NCBI GenBank assembly: GCA_029204225.1
Contig: CM055100.1
Location: 64,215,067 to 64,279,066 of the forward strand
Length of the DNA stretch: 64,000 nucleotides
Direction of reading: 5' to 3'
Source of the DNA: Diphasiastrum complanatum
Lineage: Eukaryota > Streptophyta > Lycopodiopsida > Lycopodiales > Lycopodiaceae
Shown here: one piece after another, positions 35,996 to 60,012 of the stretch
Layout: the number at the start of each line of letters is the position of its first letter
Numbering within the stretch: position 1 is the stretch's first letter
The notes under the pieces: generated by a model
The model's input: only the letters and a program-made list of their open reading frames with translations
Databases searched by the model: none
What the model was told of the DNA's origin: nothing
Position numbers and translations under genes: made by a program

Positions 35996-36149
35996 AACAG
36001 TGTCTTGCTTACTAGTGGACTTCTTGGATCTCTATGGATCATGCTTACAAATATTGTCTATCCGTGTCTGTGTATTTTGATGCATCTAGCAATTACATAT
36101 ATTCAGAGTAACATTTCTGATTAGATAGATTGAACAATCCATAACTAAT

Positions 36150-37060
36150 CATAGATTACAAGAGCGGCCGATTAGGCACGACGTTTCTGCCGACGTCATC
36201 ATATAATATCAAGGATTTGTACTTTATGGTACTTGTTTGATCTCCCTGGTCCTTTGGAGCGCGTGACATGTCAAAAGTATTCAACCTTCGTGTGTCGCGA
36301 ACATTTTCCTCGTCGTTTGGCCTTCTCTTGTTGTTCATGTTGTTTGCGAATATTTCATCTTCGAGGTCTTCGTTTTTGAGGTCTTCGAGATTTTCAAGAT
36401 ATTCGTCAGGTTGGGAGTCGAGAGGTAGCAGAGCTTTGGTAATAGAAACACTTTGTTTCTTTAGTTGTCGTGGTTTGCCCTGCCATATAAGATAGCATTC
36501 CAACATTTGGTTCGTCATCAGAATCTTCATCCTCCTCACGAATTGCATCGTCCATAGCTCTTTGTATTGTAGCATATTCATTATGGTGTTTTAGCTCACG
36601 TCTAATCCTTTTAGGTAGACCAGCTAAAAACCACATAATCAAAGCATCCTCATTGATTAGTCCGGGATCACACTCAAATCTGAGGTGTTTAACCCGTTCA
36701 ATATAATCTCTTACTGCCTCTTTTTTTTTTTTTTTTTTTTTTTTACTTAAAAGGAGAAAGGGATCTTCCAGAAATTTTATGGGCTTAAATCTTGTAATGA
36801 GAGAGGCCTTGAACACTTCCCAATCTTGACGTTCTGCCTCCTCTTGGTTATAAAACCAATCTTGAACAGCTCCAGTTAAGGCCATAGGGAATCACTGAAG
36901 TTTATCTTGTGGAAAGACTTCGTCATAAACCCTAACATGATTCAAAGAAGATCTGAAGAAATCTGATGGGATCAGATAACCCATTGTATTTTGGTATTTC
37001 TAAACGAGGAGACCTCCTAACAACAATTGGTGGTGGGTTCAATGGTCCTCCACCAGCCAT
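36150..37060 (-). pseudogene. Ty3/gypsy gag relic
   Basis: Minus-strand frames give MALTGAVQDWFYNQEEAERQ, DWEVFKASLITRFKP, YIERVKHLRFECDPGLINED and MWFLAGLPKRIRRELKHH. This order is typical of the retrotransposon gag domain of plant gypsy elements. A run of 24 T (36721-36744) within it encodes an unnatural poly-Lys. A frame change near 36500 leads into a second stretch (36156-36581) with acidic and basic segments. No protease follows in the usual place. Confidence 0.8.
36721..36744. repeat. T(24) homopolymer within the gypsy gag
   Basis: A pure run of T on the plus strand gives consecutive Lys codons on the minus strand. Confidence 0.95.
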
Positions 37061-37885
37061 AATTCCAAATTACAACAATCAGATAATGAGATTGGATCTA
37101 GATTTTTCAAACAAAATCCTATCTGAGATCAGATCAGATCTATAAAATCTCTATCACTTGAAAAATAATCAGATTTTCTATTTTGAAAAATAGATCTTGA
37201 TCAAGCGACAACACTTCTAAGAATAATGATTTGTCATAATCAGAATCAAACCGTAACAGAATTGCTCAAAATTTTGACAAAGGCTAGATCTAGAAAATCA
37301 GAACCTATAAACAGTATGGACGAAGGATTCATGGGCGAAGGTTGACTAGGCGAAGGTTCTTTAGTGTTATTTTGGGTAAAAAGTCTCTGATTTGGCTATC
37401 TTCTGACAAATATGATAAAATTAACCTTCACCGAACTCACAGAGAGTAAATCTGACTCAAATAAGACTAGGATAGAACTAGCGAAGGTTTTGATAGACAA
37501 GCAATACAGTTTTTGCAGTTTAGCGAGGGTAAAAATAGGGATTCTTCAAGATCCTGGTAACAATAACGTTTGTCGAACTCAAAATTGATAGCTTACTATA
37601 AACAGTATTCTCAAAAATTCTAACGAAAGCTTCGGCTAGGTTACAAATGTAATACTATTACTTTTGCCAAAAAGAGTCTTTTTTTACAAAAATAAGTTAA
37701 TATGACACGTGGCCTCTGCTTATCGTTCTCCAAACTCAGTGATGAATATAAATCATAGGTTGGCAAGTTAGTGATTGATATTTAGATAAGGTAGATCTCC
37801 TATTGAGGACTGAAAATTGTTAGAGATAAACTGATCTTCCTGTTCAAAAGAAAATACTCTAAATCTCGACATCATGATCACAATA
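37061..37885 (-). other. Leader region of the gypsy gag relic
   Basis: AT-rich non-coding DNA just upstream of the gag. The part at about 37420-37630 is an inverted match of 28816-28985. It contains repeated ACCTTCGCC-type motifs, also seen near 32725-32760. Confidence 0.5.
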
Positions 37886-40213
37886 TTATGCTCCAGACAA
37901 TATTATGATAATGTTACGCTCCACGCGATCTGTTGTCAATTTTTTTTTGTAGCAGGTCGCACGACTTGTTGCAAAAAAAATTTGTAGCAGGTCCAGCGAC
38001 CTGCTACAAATTTTTTTTGCAACAAGGATACTCGACGGCCAAATATTCCTCCTACAAATTTTTTTTTGCAGTAGGTCGTGCAATCTGTTGCAAAAAACAT
38101 TTGCAGCGGGTGGCATATAATGAAAGGATTCCTCCATGTATCCACCTTTGAATTCTTTGTAAAACAGCAGCAAACAAGTTGTAAATGAAAGTAACCAACA
38201 AGTGTTTGCATGCACTCCTCCACACTCCACTATGCCCATAGTGAATGCACCATGTATCTCCATGAATGAACCTCCATCACCACCTTGCCTTTGTAGATCT
38301 CCAATCCATGAAAGCCCTTGAGTGAATGAATGCCAAAATGATGTGTTCTCTGCTCCATTTGAATGAGAAAAACCTAAACTTGAAATACTTGAAGTATCTC
38401 TGCAAGATTTGCATACAACCTTTGATCCTACATTGTCAACAATTTGCCAATTTGCCAACACTAGGATGCTAGATCTTGAACTTTGCTCAAAAGTAAACAT
38501 ATTGACCACTTCAATATCTTTCAAGATTTGAATGAATGCATGTACTTGATTATAAAAACCAGCAATGATAACTATTCCATCTCCAAGATCCAAAGGATGC
38601 AAAACTATGGAACTAGTATTGAATTTTGGCAATTCCAACACATTGACATGACAATGTTCATACATGAGACTAAACAAGTAAGGTAGAGTAAAAGGACACT
38701 TCCTTGCTGCTCCAAGAACCTTACGTGAACCTTCAAGAACCTGTAAAAATAGATCCAAAATGCTTTGCCCATGTGGCCCCCCTTTGATGCTTTTGACTAA
38801 CTTCCAATTGCTACTTGCCTCTTGGTGTTGATGAAGCAATTCAAGATCAACATCTTGATCTTCCAATAAAACATCAAGGACTTTGCATTTATAAACATCT
38901 TCAGATATGAACCTCTGAAGATACTCCCTCTCAAACACATGATTAACATCCTACAAGATCTCATCATTGCTTGATTTCAACCTTTCACTATAGTTAGTGA
39001 AAACAATGTCACCATCATAAACCAAAAGATGGATTTCTACAATTCTATCCAACATGAAGTAGAGTAGATGAAGTTGAGTATCAAACCTAATCAAACCAGC
39101 CCATTTGAGTTCAAACCAAACCTCAATGAGCTCACCAATGAGATCTTCCTTGTCTTGAAGAAATTGCCACTTGAGTTGCTCCATGTAGTCTTCTTCATCC
39201 AATCTTTTGCCATCTTGATCATGCATGAACACTCCACCACAATCATAGCATCCTTTGAGTTGATGAAGAGATTTAAGATCCATGCCTTGGATCTTCTCAA
39301 GAGTCACTCTTTCTTTTCCCTTTCCTTCACAAGACTCCCTCTTAATGATCACACCACAAAAGTTAGCAATCTCCCTCTTGATAGTTGCATCATAAGAAAT
39401 GGAAGAATCTCGAACATTAGAAGCCATGAAAAGAACACATAGTACCTTCAACATAAGAATGATTGAAGTACTTTTTCTTGTCAAACCTGGAATTCTAATC
39501 AATGATATAGGTAATGATAATGAACCCTCACTATCATTCACAAAAGCATCATTCAAGGTACATCCTACTTTGAACACTTCACATTCATCTCTCTCTTTTG
39601 ACTTGAGATCTTCCTCACCAAGTCTCATGATAGAACCTTTTGATCTACTTTCTTTATGAATACATGTGACAACACTTGTTGCACAAATGACTTTCTTGGA
39701 CTCATCACATAAAGATGCAAAAGGACCTTTTTCTTCAAACATGCTCAAAGCACCATCTTTTTCCAAATGAGTAAATAAGTCATTAGCAACAACCATTTTT
39801 AAAGACAAGTTTTCATCACCTTTATTGATGAAGTTAGCTCTCTTCTTACCTTTTCCATTTTTGCACTTGCCATGTAGTTCCATTTAAGAGCCACCAAGAC
39901 TTGAAAATCTATGAGTAGAAGAGTTCAAACATGATACTAATTTAGCACCACATGACTCCATTTGACTAGTAGGTAGCACTAGTCCATCTTCAAGATCCAA
40001 TGGATCCAAAACACTGATCATAGATTCACCAAATGTTGCCAAGTTAGCACAACAATAACTATCTCCAAGAAGCTCATTAGATCTCAACCTAGATCTAGCA
40101 TAAGGAAGCTCTTTAGACTTTGCATAAGATATACCAATCTTATTGATGCTAGGAATTGACTTTTGAAAGTTGAGAGAACCACCAACATCCATTTCATTCC
40201 TCTTGTTAGACAT
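37886..40213 (-). pseudogene. Unrecognised LTR-element ORF, copy C (about 775 codons, two stops)
   Basis: One minus-strand frame is open from 40213 to 37886 apart from stops at 39884-39886 and 38951-38953. It starts MSNKRNEMDVGG. The middle part includes TCIHKESRSKGSIMRLGEED, a hydrophobic STSIILMLKVLCVLFMASNV, KIQGMDLKSLHQLKGCYDCG and KRLDEEDYMEQLKWQFLQDK. Further on are SNWKLVKSIKGGPHG, a segment rich in Leu and aromatics, and GGDGGSFMEIHGA and MEESFH blocks shared with copies A and B. The terminal codons run into the hairpin array. Length and reading-frame conservation indicate a once-functional protein with at least one membrane segment. It has no family I recognise. An envelope-like or accessory retroelement protein is the leading guess. 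Confidence 0.7.
37939..38107. repeat. Array of poly-A/T-flanked hairpins
   Basis: Imperfect inverted repeats of GTAGCAGGTCG and CGACCTGCTAC alternate with runs of 7-9 A or T. The central unit is a perfect 21-bp palindrome arm pair: 37973-37993 and 37998-38018 with loop CAGC. About four half-units can be counted. The array overlaps the end of ORF copy C and makes its last codons repeat LLQKK-like and CYKK-like motifs. It may be a foldback element inserted there. Confidence 0.75.
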
Positions 40214-41979
40214 AACAAATGGTAAAGCTTACATGGGCCCAAAAGGAATTATTGGCCTTCAGACTAAAGGCAAGACTGAAGGCAATTCCATCTTTAGATC
40301 CCCTTAAAGTGCTTCATATTTAAGATAACAAGCCAAAAAGGGCTTTAAAAAGACTTAACAAGAGCTAAGAAAGTTTAATTTGACTCGAAAATAGCTATGT
40401 TTAGTTAGACAAGGGCCTTGCCTATAAATAGACAATAGACATCATTTCGATAATCTTTTGGTTCATTTGCAACTGAGAGAATTTGAAACTCCATCTCATC
40501 TTTCTCCTTTGTGAATGTGAACCTTGAGATTTGATCTTGCTAGGTGTCATGTGCCCCATCACATGAGTCCATGTACTCCACACTTATAGTAATGGAATTG
40601 ATCTTCTATTTATCTTCCTTTCAATATGAGATTTATGACAACTAATGGTTGTTTGCTATCTTAAGTTCTTTTCAAACATACATTGGATGGTTACCTCTAT
40701 TTTTTTGCTTTACTTAACTTTGATTGAGAGGCTTGGCACATTAAGATATTGACCTTAACATTGAACCGTAAGATTAGTACCATGTGGTGATTCTCCCAAC
40801 TTTTGAATATTTCAAGACTGCAATAAGTAGCCTTTAGCTTCCAACGAATGAGACAAGATGCTATACTTGCTTGCATGCAAGAATACTTATGATTTAGGAA
40901 AGATGTCAACCTTGAGCGTTTTAGCATAGCACAACTCGAGTGATGTATTGCTCTCCAAAGTTGACCATCACCCTAAAGATGTTGAGCCTTTACCTTGTAC
41001 CTTTTTTTTAAAGCTTAGAAAGTATCATGATATCAAACAATGTTCAAATGGATCTCAAGTGTAGCCTTTGATATCCCTAAAAGTTATTCAAAATGGGATA
41101 TAATAACTAGAACATAACAATGCAACATGTATTAATAGTTACACATCACAAATATATTTCAACATAATTTCTTCTAGTGCATTTAGTAGCTTGACCTAAA
41201 CTTCTATTCAAATCTACAATTTGTAAAACTTTGTGATACCTCGAATAGAATTATCTCAAAACCTCTATTGGACTAAAACTACTCCAACTTGTTTCATTTA
41301 TTTCTTAGCATGTGAATCCTTATATTTGATAGGGTATCATGAAACTTTTGCATGTAATATTTTTCTATGATATTTTGAATGCATTATATGCTTAATTGGC
41401 TCGTGGATTTTCAACTTATAAAAGAAATGGAACATTCACAAATTGAAACTCTAAATTGACATATTTTGGAATCCAAAATCCAAAATCGTATAGTCCACTT
41501 TCTAGAATGTTTTGATCATTACTTATATACATGATATATTTTAAATACAATAAAAGCATGACAAAAATATTGAAAATGAAAAATAGTTCCAAGAAGTGTT
41601 CGCCAATACCAAAATATTGTGCTACAAAATGCTCTTGGAACAAGGTTTCAATGCCACACACACTCACACGCACACACTACATAGATTTATATATACTACA
41701 TACACAAAAACGTTATGCACATTTTAGATGCGAATTATACATATTATACAAATCATAATTGCACTAGGTGTTCCAAAACGCATTCCAGAATTTTGTCGTC
41801 AAATGCAGTGGATCACTATTAAATAAAAAGGAGTCAAATCACAGAATTTACATGGGAAATTTAACAATGATATTTTCAAAAACATTATGCACTATAGGAC
41901 CCTTTTTGTGGCTAGATGCTATGCATTGTACATATCATGATTTTGGGTTGTCAATAATCTCAATACATAGGATTTTGAG

Positions 41980-42053
<74 letters not shown>

Positions 42054-42583
42054 GTTGCAAGGGACTTGGCACTTTGTCTGCCACTACCTCAATGCCTCTC
42101 TGAATCTCAAAAAAATGCTATGCAGAAAAATGGCAAACCTTTGCTTCTAGAGCTATAATGAGCTACTCCACACACGGTCCCAGGCTCGTAGGTATGCGAG
42201 CAGGTAGAGACGCTCTTTGACATTACTCATTATACATGGAAGCTGTTTTTTTAAAATGCTAAAGAGACTATCATATTCAAGTTCTTTGCTATGTGACACG
42301 TGCAAACACCTAATGGAGATAGCAAAATACAGCTCTTGTTTCAGATAATAACTTGTCTGTTACTAACAAAGTAAGTTGAATCCTAAACCAACTCTTAACA
42401 ACAGAAGCAGTTGAAATCAGCTGTACATTCTTAGCAAGGTGCTGCAATGATCTATATGTACGTACATGCTATTGCTCTCCAAGGAGGCTTCGCAGGCTGC
42501 TAGCACAAAATGAGAACTATCTTAAGCATTCATTATCTGCAGTATTCTGCTCCTACCACAATCATAGCCCAGAAACAAAAAAT
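40214..42583. other. Intergenic stretch with few features
   Basis: About 40240-40560 is promoter-like (CCTATAAATAGACAATAG near 40420) and could be retroelement leader upstream of ORF copy C, or rather an LTR on the plus strand; no boundaries were found. The rest is AT-rich. A (CT)n tract lies at 41982-42051. No host gene was recognised. Confidence 0.4.
41982..42051. repeat. (CT)n microsatellite
   Basis: About 70 bp of pure CT repeat. The Ser-Leu frame across it is a repeat product. Confidence 0.95.
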
Positions 42584-42703
42584 CAAGAAAATGTACTCCT
42601 ATGTAGTCCCCTTCCCAGAGAAATCATACTGCCAACTTCATACACTTGTTGTACTGCCACCTGACCATGCCTTAAAAGACTTCCAAATGGATAAAATAAA
42701 CCT

Positions 42704-54997
<12,294 letters not shown>

Positions 54998-55068
54998 CTA
55001 CATGCCAAAATCACAATAATGCATCACAAATATCATGATGAAAGATGAGACAGGTAATGATAATGAAA

Positions 55069-55070
<2 letters not shown>

Positions 55071-55148
<78 letters not shown>
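55071..55148. repeat. (CT)n microsatellite
   Basis: About 78 bp of pure CT repeat, 73 bp upstream of the E2 exon in its direction of transcription. Confidence 0.96.
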
Positions 55149-55150
<2 letters not shown>

Positions 55151-56479
55151 GCTATTGTCCTATTTATTGTTTTTTTAATCTGTTCTAGCATTAAGGGACA
55201 ATTACTCTAGCCATCATCTAAGTTTGCATATGCTCCCAAAAGGGTCATCATTTCTACTTCATTTCGATAAGACCAAACCAAGGTAGAAAGTGAAATATAT
55301 TCTCTCACTATGATTCCAATCTGTTATAGTCAACATGATTTATGAACCAATTGAGACAATGGTCACAACAAATGAGAAGCAGCATTAACACAATAATTGT
55401 TGACATAAATAGGAATTGAGACAATGGTAATAAACAAATGAGAAGCAGCATCAACACAATAATCGTTGACATAAAAGAGGAATTGACTAGCTCAACAAGG
55501 AGAATAATATATCAACCAAGGTATAGGTCTCAAAGTTAGGTAGGTGCAACGTCGAGAGACACTAGTCATTGCCCACGGGCTTCAATTGTGACAAGGAGTT
55601 CTAGTGACAACAGGCTAGTGGCAATGGATATGGTCTCAGCATATATGAGCTCTTCCAACATCGCCTATTGAAAAACCCTGATAGCTTTTAGACACTACTT
55701 TGGGTCTCACTACACGGCCACAATCGCTCTTTACAATGTAGAAATCATTCCCTTCTCATGGAGGGACCATTCTCTCACTGGATGATTGGGGTATAGCAAG
55801 ACAGCATTTGAGTTACATAATAGTGTGGAGGTTCTCGTACAATTGCATGCACTTGATATTCATGAGTTGGGTGCACCTAGATGCTCAACAAACAAAGATC
55901 ATCAAATTAAATCATTCAACGAGCACTTGCTACTACATATCAGAAAGTACCATTAACTTGTTATAGATAATGGCATGTTTGCTTAGACGATATCAAGTGC
56001 CTCGCATACCATCCTCATACACAACATGGTGGATGATTTGAAGGGGTCACTTGCCTTCAACCTGTATATCCTTTAAGGCTTGATCTTATCATCACACCCA
56101 CCACTCTCTGTGATTACTCTTTCATCAGTTTCCAAATTGGGCCATTTGCCTCTACAAATACATACTCGTTGTTTCAATTTGCATTCACCTCGCTACGCTT
56201 TCTTTAGTTATTATATGCCCCATTACTAAGACTCTCTCCACTTTATTAGTCCATACCACATGCCAACTCTTAATGTCAAGGCCCGTTCACCCGTCACATC
56301 TAAGTCACGCTTTTTGTTCTCATGCAAAACGAATCCCATACGGAACATTCTTTTCCACCTACGTGTGTTTATTCCATCTATGTGTATTTAGGTAATACAT
56401 CCAACAATTTCTACGCAAGACATCAAGTACCACAAATTGACTCGACAGACAGTATTGTTATTAAGTTGAATAATGGGGG
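55149..56479. other. Stretch without recognised features
   Basis: Probably E2 intron. I found no E2 exon and no transposon protein here. Confidence 0.4.
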
Positions 56480-58425
56480 GAGAGAGAGAAAGAAAGAAAG
56501 AAAGAAAGAAAGAAAGCTTTATTAATGTCTTTTCCATGCCAAAAGGCATATAAGACTAGTAAATGTACATGTCAAGTATGGTAGCAATGGGAGCGTATGA
56601 AACGTCTCCAAAACGGTAACATAAATAACAAATCTAAAGCTATGAACTGAAATAGATGTGATGATATATGAAACATGTGGGAGCATGTATACTGCTAAAA
56701 GTCATGAGTGGGGTATGACACTATCATCCAATCATGTCTGCTGATGCTGTAAAAGGATGTAATACGGGCCGCATGGAGGGCCATTGGTGGTCGCTGACGT
56801 CGTCTAGGAGGGTGAAGAAGTCTCCTCGTGATAAGTCGAATAGCTCGTGCTACAACATGGGTATGTGTGGGGCACTGTCTCCGATCTCTACGGGCAGGTA
56901 AGTCATTATCACCATCATCATCACCAAATCATACGAGCTAACATAGTGGTCTGTAATCGTGAAATGTTGGCCCAGTGTGATGACGAGAGACCAGTACACC
57001 ATGTCTCTGCTGCATACATGGCAGTGGGGGTGACAATAGTATCAAAAAGTCTACACTTACTACGAGCATCTCTGATGAGCTTCTTGAAGCATAACCGCTC
57101 AAGCTGAACAAGAGAGGAGTGCCCCTTCCCAAGTCGGGTGGTGGCCGCCTGTCGCATGCTAAAGGTAGGACCAGAAAAGAGTATTCCCAAATAAGTATAA
57201 AAGGAAACTACCTCTAAGGCCTGCCCATCTAGGGTGAACTCCTGGCACTGCATGAAAGCTCGAGAAGTGTTGAAGACCATAACTTTGGTCTTCGCAGTGT
57301 TCACCCCCAATTCCCATCTGGTACAAAATCCCTGTAAACAATCCAGCTGCCTCTGTAATCCCTCTCTGGTCGGGGATACAAGTACCACATCATCCGCATA
57401 GAGGAGAATAGCAATCAGAATGGTGCCAAGTCTACATTTAGCCCCGCCACACTGTGAGATGACTCGCTCTAACTCATCAATGTATAATCCAAAGAGAACT
57501 GGTGAAAGAGAACATCCCTGTTTCACCCCAATGGTGCTCCAAAGGTGATCAGATAGGCCACTATCATGTCGGAAACATCCCAAGACCTTCTCATAAAGAG
57601 CCATCACTACTAGAACAATATATGTGGAGAAACCAAGGTCACGAAGTCTCTGCATGAGTAGGGAGCATGGTACAGAATCAAAGGCTTTCTTGAAGTCCAC
57701 AAAACAACAGTAAACCCTCTCTTTCCTGTGCTTAGCTTCCTCAATCAAAGCTCGGAGTGTGAAGATATGGTCAGTGGTAGAATAATGAGATCTGAAACCT
57801 GCCTGCCCCAATGCATGTAATCTCCTATTTTCCGCCTCTGAACTCACTGCAGACTGGAGTATGGTGCCATAGAGCTTCGTGAGAACGTGCCCAATCATGA
57901 TGGTGCGATAATTACCAAGAATCATGGGATCACCATTTTTATGAATAGGATGGATAATGTTGGTGCACCAGGATGACGGGAAACTAGAAACAACGGCGGA
58001 ATTGAGGAGAGTGGCTAGTGTGGGAGCAAGGAGGTCGGAAGCATGGGTTAGGAGTTCAGATTCGAGGTCTTCAATATCTCTTGCCTTATGGGACTTCATT
58101 CTCTTGATGGCCGCAAGTACCATGTCAGAGGTGAAGAAGGTGAACTCAGAAGGGCGTGGAGAGATAGAGATGGGTGTGTCTGTGGGTATAGTATATAGGC
58201 TGGTAGCGTAGTCGGTCCATATGCGGAGGTCATCCAGGAGAGGTGGTGGAGCACGGGGGATAAATTCACGCCAAAAGGCGCCTGAAGAGGAACTGAAGAG
58301 GTCAACAGGACGTTTTCCTTCAGAGTCGTCATAGGCGCGCTTTTTCCGGCAGAGTGTGCGATGACAAGAGCGTCTGGCAGAGCGGAGGAGGTGAAAATCA
58401 TGAGTACGGGCATGGTTGACAAGGT

Positions 58426-58465
<40 letters not shown>

Positions 58466-58480
58466 ACCGGAAAATGGAAA
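56480..58480 (-). mobile_element. Non-LTR retrotransposon (LINE), 5'-truncated
   Basis: The element runs on the minus strand from about 58480 to a tail at 56481-56516, which reads AATAAAGC followed by (TTTC)n. A simple-repeat tail without LTRs is expected of a LINE. Coding sequence is the reverse transcriptase described separately. Endonuclease is absent, so the copy is 5'-truncated or starts within ORF2. A (GA)n tract lies near its 5' end at 58431-58462. Confidence 0.8.
56481..56516. repeat. (GAAA)n tract, LINE 3' tail
   Basis: GAGAGAGAAAG then seven to eight AAAG units. On the minus strand it follows AATAAAGC, so it is read as the tail of the LINE. Confidence 0.85.
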
Positions 58481-58528
58481 ATTAAATGCTCCTTCATTTC
58501 CACTTCTCCTAAAGAACATACTTGACAA
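56921..58528 (-). pseudogene. LINE reverse transcriptase, long open frame
   Basis: The frame is open for 535 codons. The first 35 or so are read across non-element DNA and the (GA)n tract. From about residue 130 it shows LINE RT blocks: VLAAIKRMKSHKA, IIHPIHKNGDPMILGNYRTI, LGQAGFRSHYSTTDHIFTLR, CCFVDFKKAFDSVP, IGVKQGCSLSPVLFGLYIDE and the catalytic AILLYADDVVLVSP. The thumb and C-terminal parts follow (NTAKTKVMVFNTS; SFYTYLGILFSG; YAAETWCTGL). The frame ends near ARMIW. The YADD motif is intact and the frame is remarkably uninterrupted for a truncated copy. Confidence 0.92.
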
Positions 58529-59054
58529 ACTTCGTATTCACAAAAAATCCCACAAGATCTGCTAGTCTCAACTTGGAGGTGACGCGATGACACTCTCAAC
58601 TACCCCAAAGTGAATTTCAAATTTTGAGCATCAAAAATCGAGGTATGGGGCTCTATTCAATCCAAAAGTCATCAATCATAAGAAATGGGTCCTGTACAGC
58701 CCAAACTATTTGCGCATGTGACATATGTATAGAATGTTTGAATATGAGTGAGTGTCCTCGAGAAGGTGTGAGATGGGGAAACCATACAAGTCCATGAGTC
58801 TCATGGCTCGTGAATACCATGATAATAGTTGTCCTTGCTCAGGGAGCATTCGAGAAACTATCACGAGCATAAATGAATATGTGCATCCTTGAAGAATTTG
58901 AGCCTCTAATGATAGACGATAACTCTGAAAATGGTCTCAACCTGAAGAGCAGGAACAACAAACTCAGTGAGAATAATTTGATGTGGGACCGAGGGCTTCC
59001 CACAAATAATTCAAGATAACATATTGACTTTGCGGCGCAAGAGGTTGTCCCAAT
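58529..59054. other. Stretch between the two LINE fragments
   Basis: Possibly 3' sequence of the second LINE copy (minus strand). No further blocks were recognised. Confidence 0.4.
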
Positions 59055-59622
59055 CTAATCACGAGTCCTATACACCAAAACCTCAGCCATATACATAATC
59101 ATCGAGGTGACTAGGTAGTCAAAAAGATGACACTTACAATTAGTATCTTTGAAGTGTCTCCAAAAACAAAATCTCTCCATATTGACCAGAGAAGTCTCCC
59201 ATTTCTCTAGCCCCATAGCTACATGCCTCATACTAGAAACACGTCCCGTGAAAGAGACACCTAGGTAGGTATAAGATGAGACCACCTCAATAGGTTGACT
59301 GTCAAGATAGAATGATTGTTTCTGTAGGAGGGGTCTGGAAGTGCTGAAAATCGTAACCTTGCTCTTCTGAATATTCACCTCTAGGCTTCTTGTCTTGCGA
59401 AAGGAAAGTAAGGTATCTTGATGTCTCTGTAGCCCCTCTCTCAAAGCTGAAAGCAAAACTACATCATCTACATAGAGTAATATAGAGACCATAATGTCAC
59501 CCATCTGAAGTACAATTCTCTATCTTGAAAAACATCAATATACTTTCTAAATCTAGCATCCTCAATAATAGCCTTGACGGTGAATATACGATTGGTATAG
59601 CAATTTCTGCTCTAACTCTAAC
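59055..59622 (-). pseudogene. Second LINE RT fragment
   Basis: The minus frame reads SILLYVDDVVLLSALREGLQ, NIQKSKVTIFSTSRPLLQKQ and VVSSYTYLGVSFTGRVSSMR. Upstream, IFTVKAIIEDARFRKYIDVF matches the IFTLRALIEEAKHRK block of the first copy, but the palm between them is deleted. It is a diverged relative (YVDD for YADD). A solo LTR interrupts it at 59623. Confidence 0.85.
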
Positions 59623-59627
59623 GACGT

Positions 59628-60007
59628 TGTTAGAATTAATGTTTATTTGTTACCCTTAATGTTATTGTCTAGGATATTTGAGCCGAGCCTGTAAGCTTTT
59701 GTTAGGGGCCTATATCTAGTAAAGTTAGCTTAACTAGTTGTTGACTCAAGTCAAAGATGTTACTACTAGATTTAGAGCAGTATTTTGGTAGATATACGTA
59801 TTTAGTGCTTTTACCTTATACAGAGACATGTTTTAGGTATTGGCTTTTGATTGGTTTTATTATTAGACTAGGAGGAATGATGACTAAACCTATATAAAGA
59901 AAGATTCAATTCTACTAATTAATCAAGTGATTCGACTTTCTTCATTCTCTCTTGCTACTGTTGTATGAGTTCTCATAAGTGTTAGTTAACTCCAAGCTAG
60001 GAATTCA
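59628..60007 (+). mobile_element. Solo LTR, same family as the copia element at 60.6-63.8 kb
   Basis: A 380-bp sequence starts TGTTAGAATTAATGTTTATT and ends CTAGGAATTCA. It is flanked by perfect 5-bp duplications GACGT (59623-59627 and 60008-60012). TTTGTTACCCTTAATGTTAT and TTGTCTAGG match the LTR at 60631-60995 in reverse. A TATA-like CCTATATAAAGAAAG lies at about 59889. Confidence 0.92.
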
Positions 60008-60012
60008 GACGT

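Noticed and set aside
41768-42103. Frame with a long Ser-Leu repeat
   Set aside because: It is translation of a (CT)n microsatellite.
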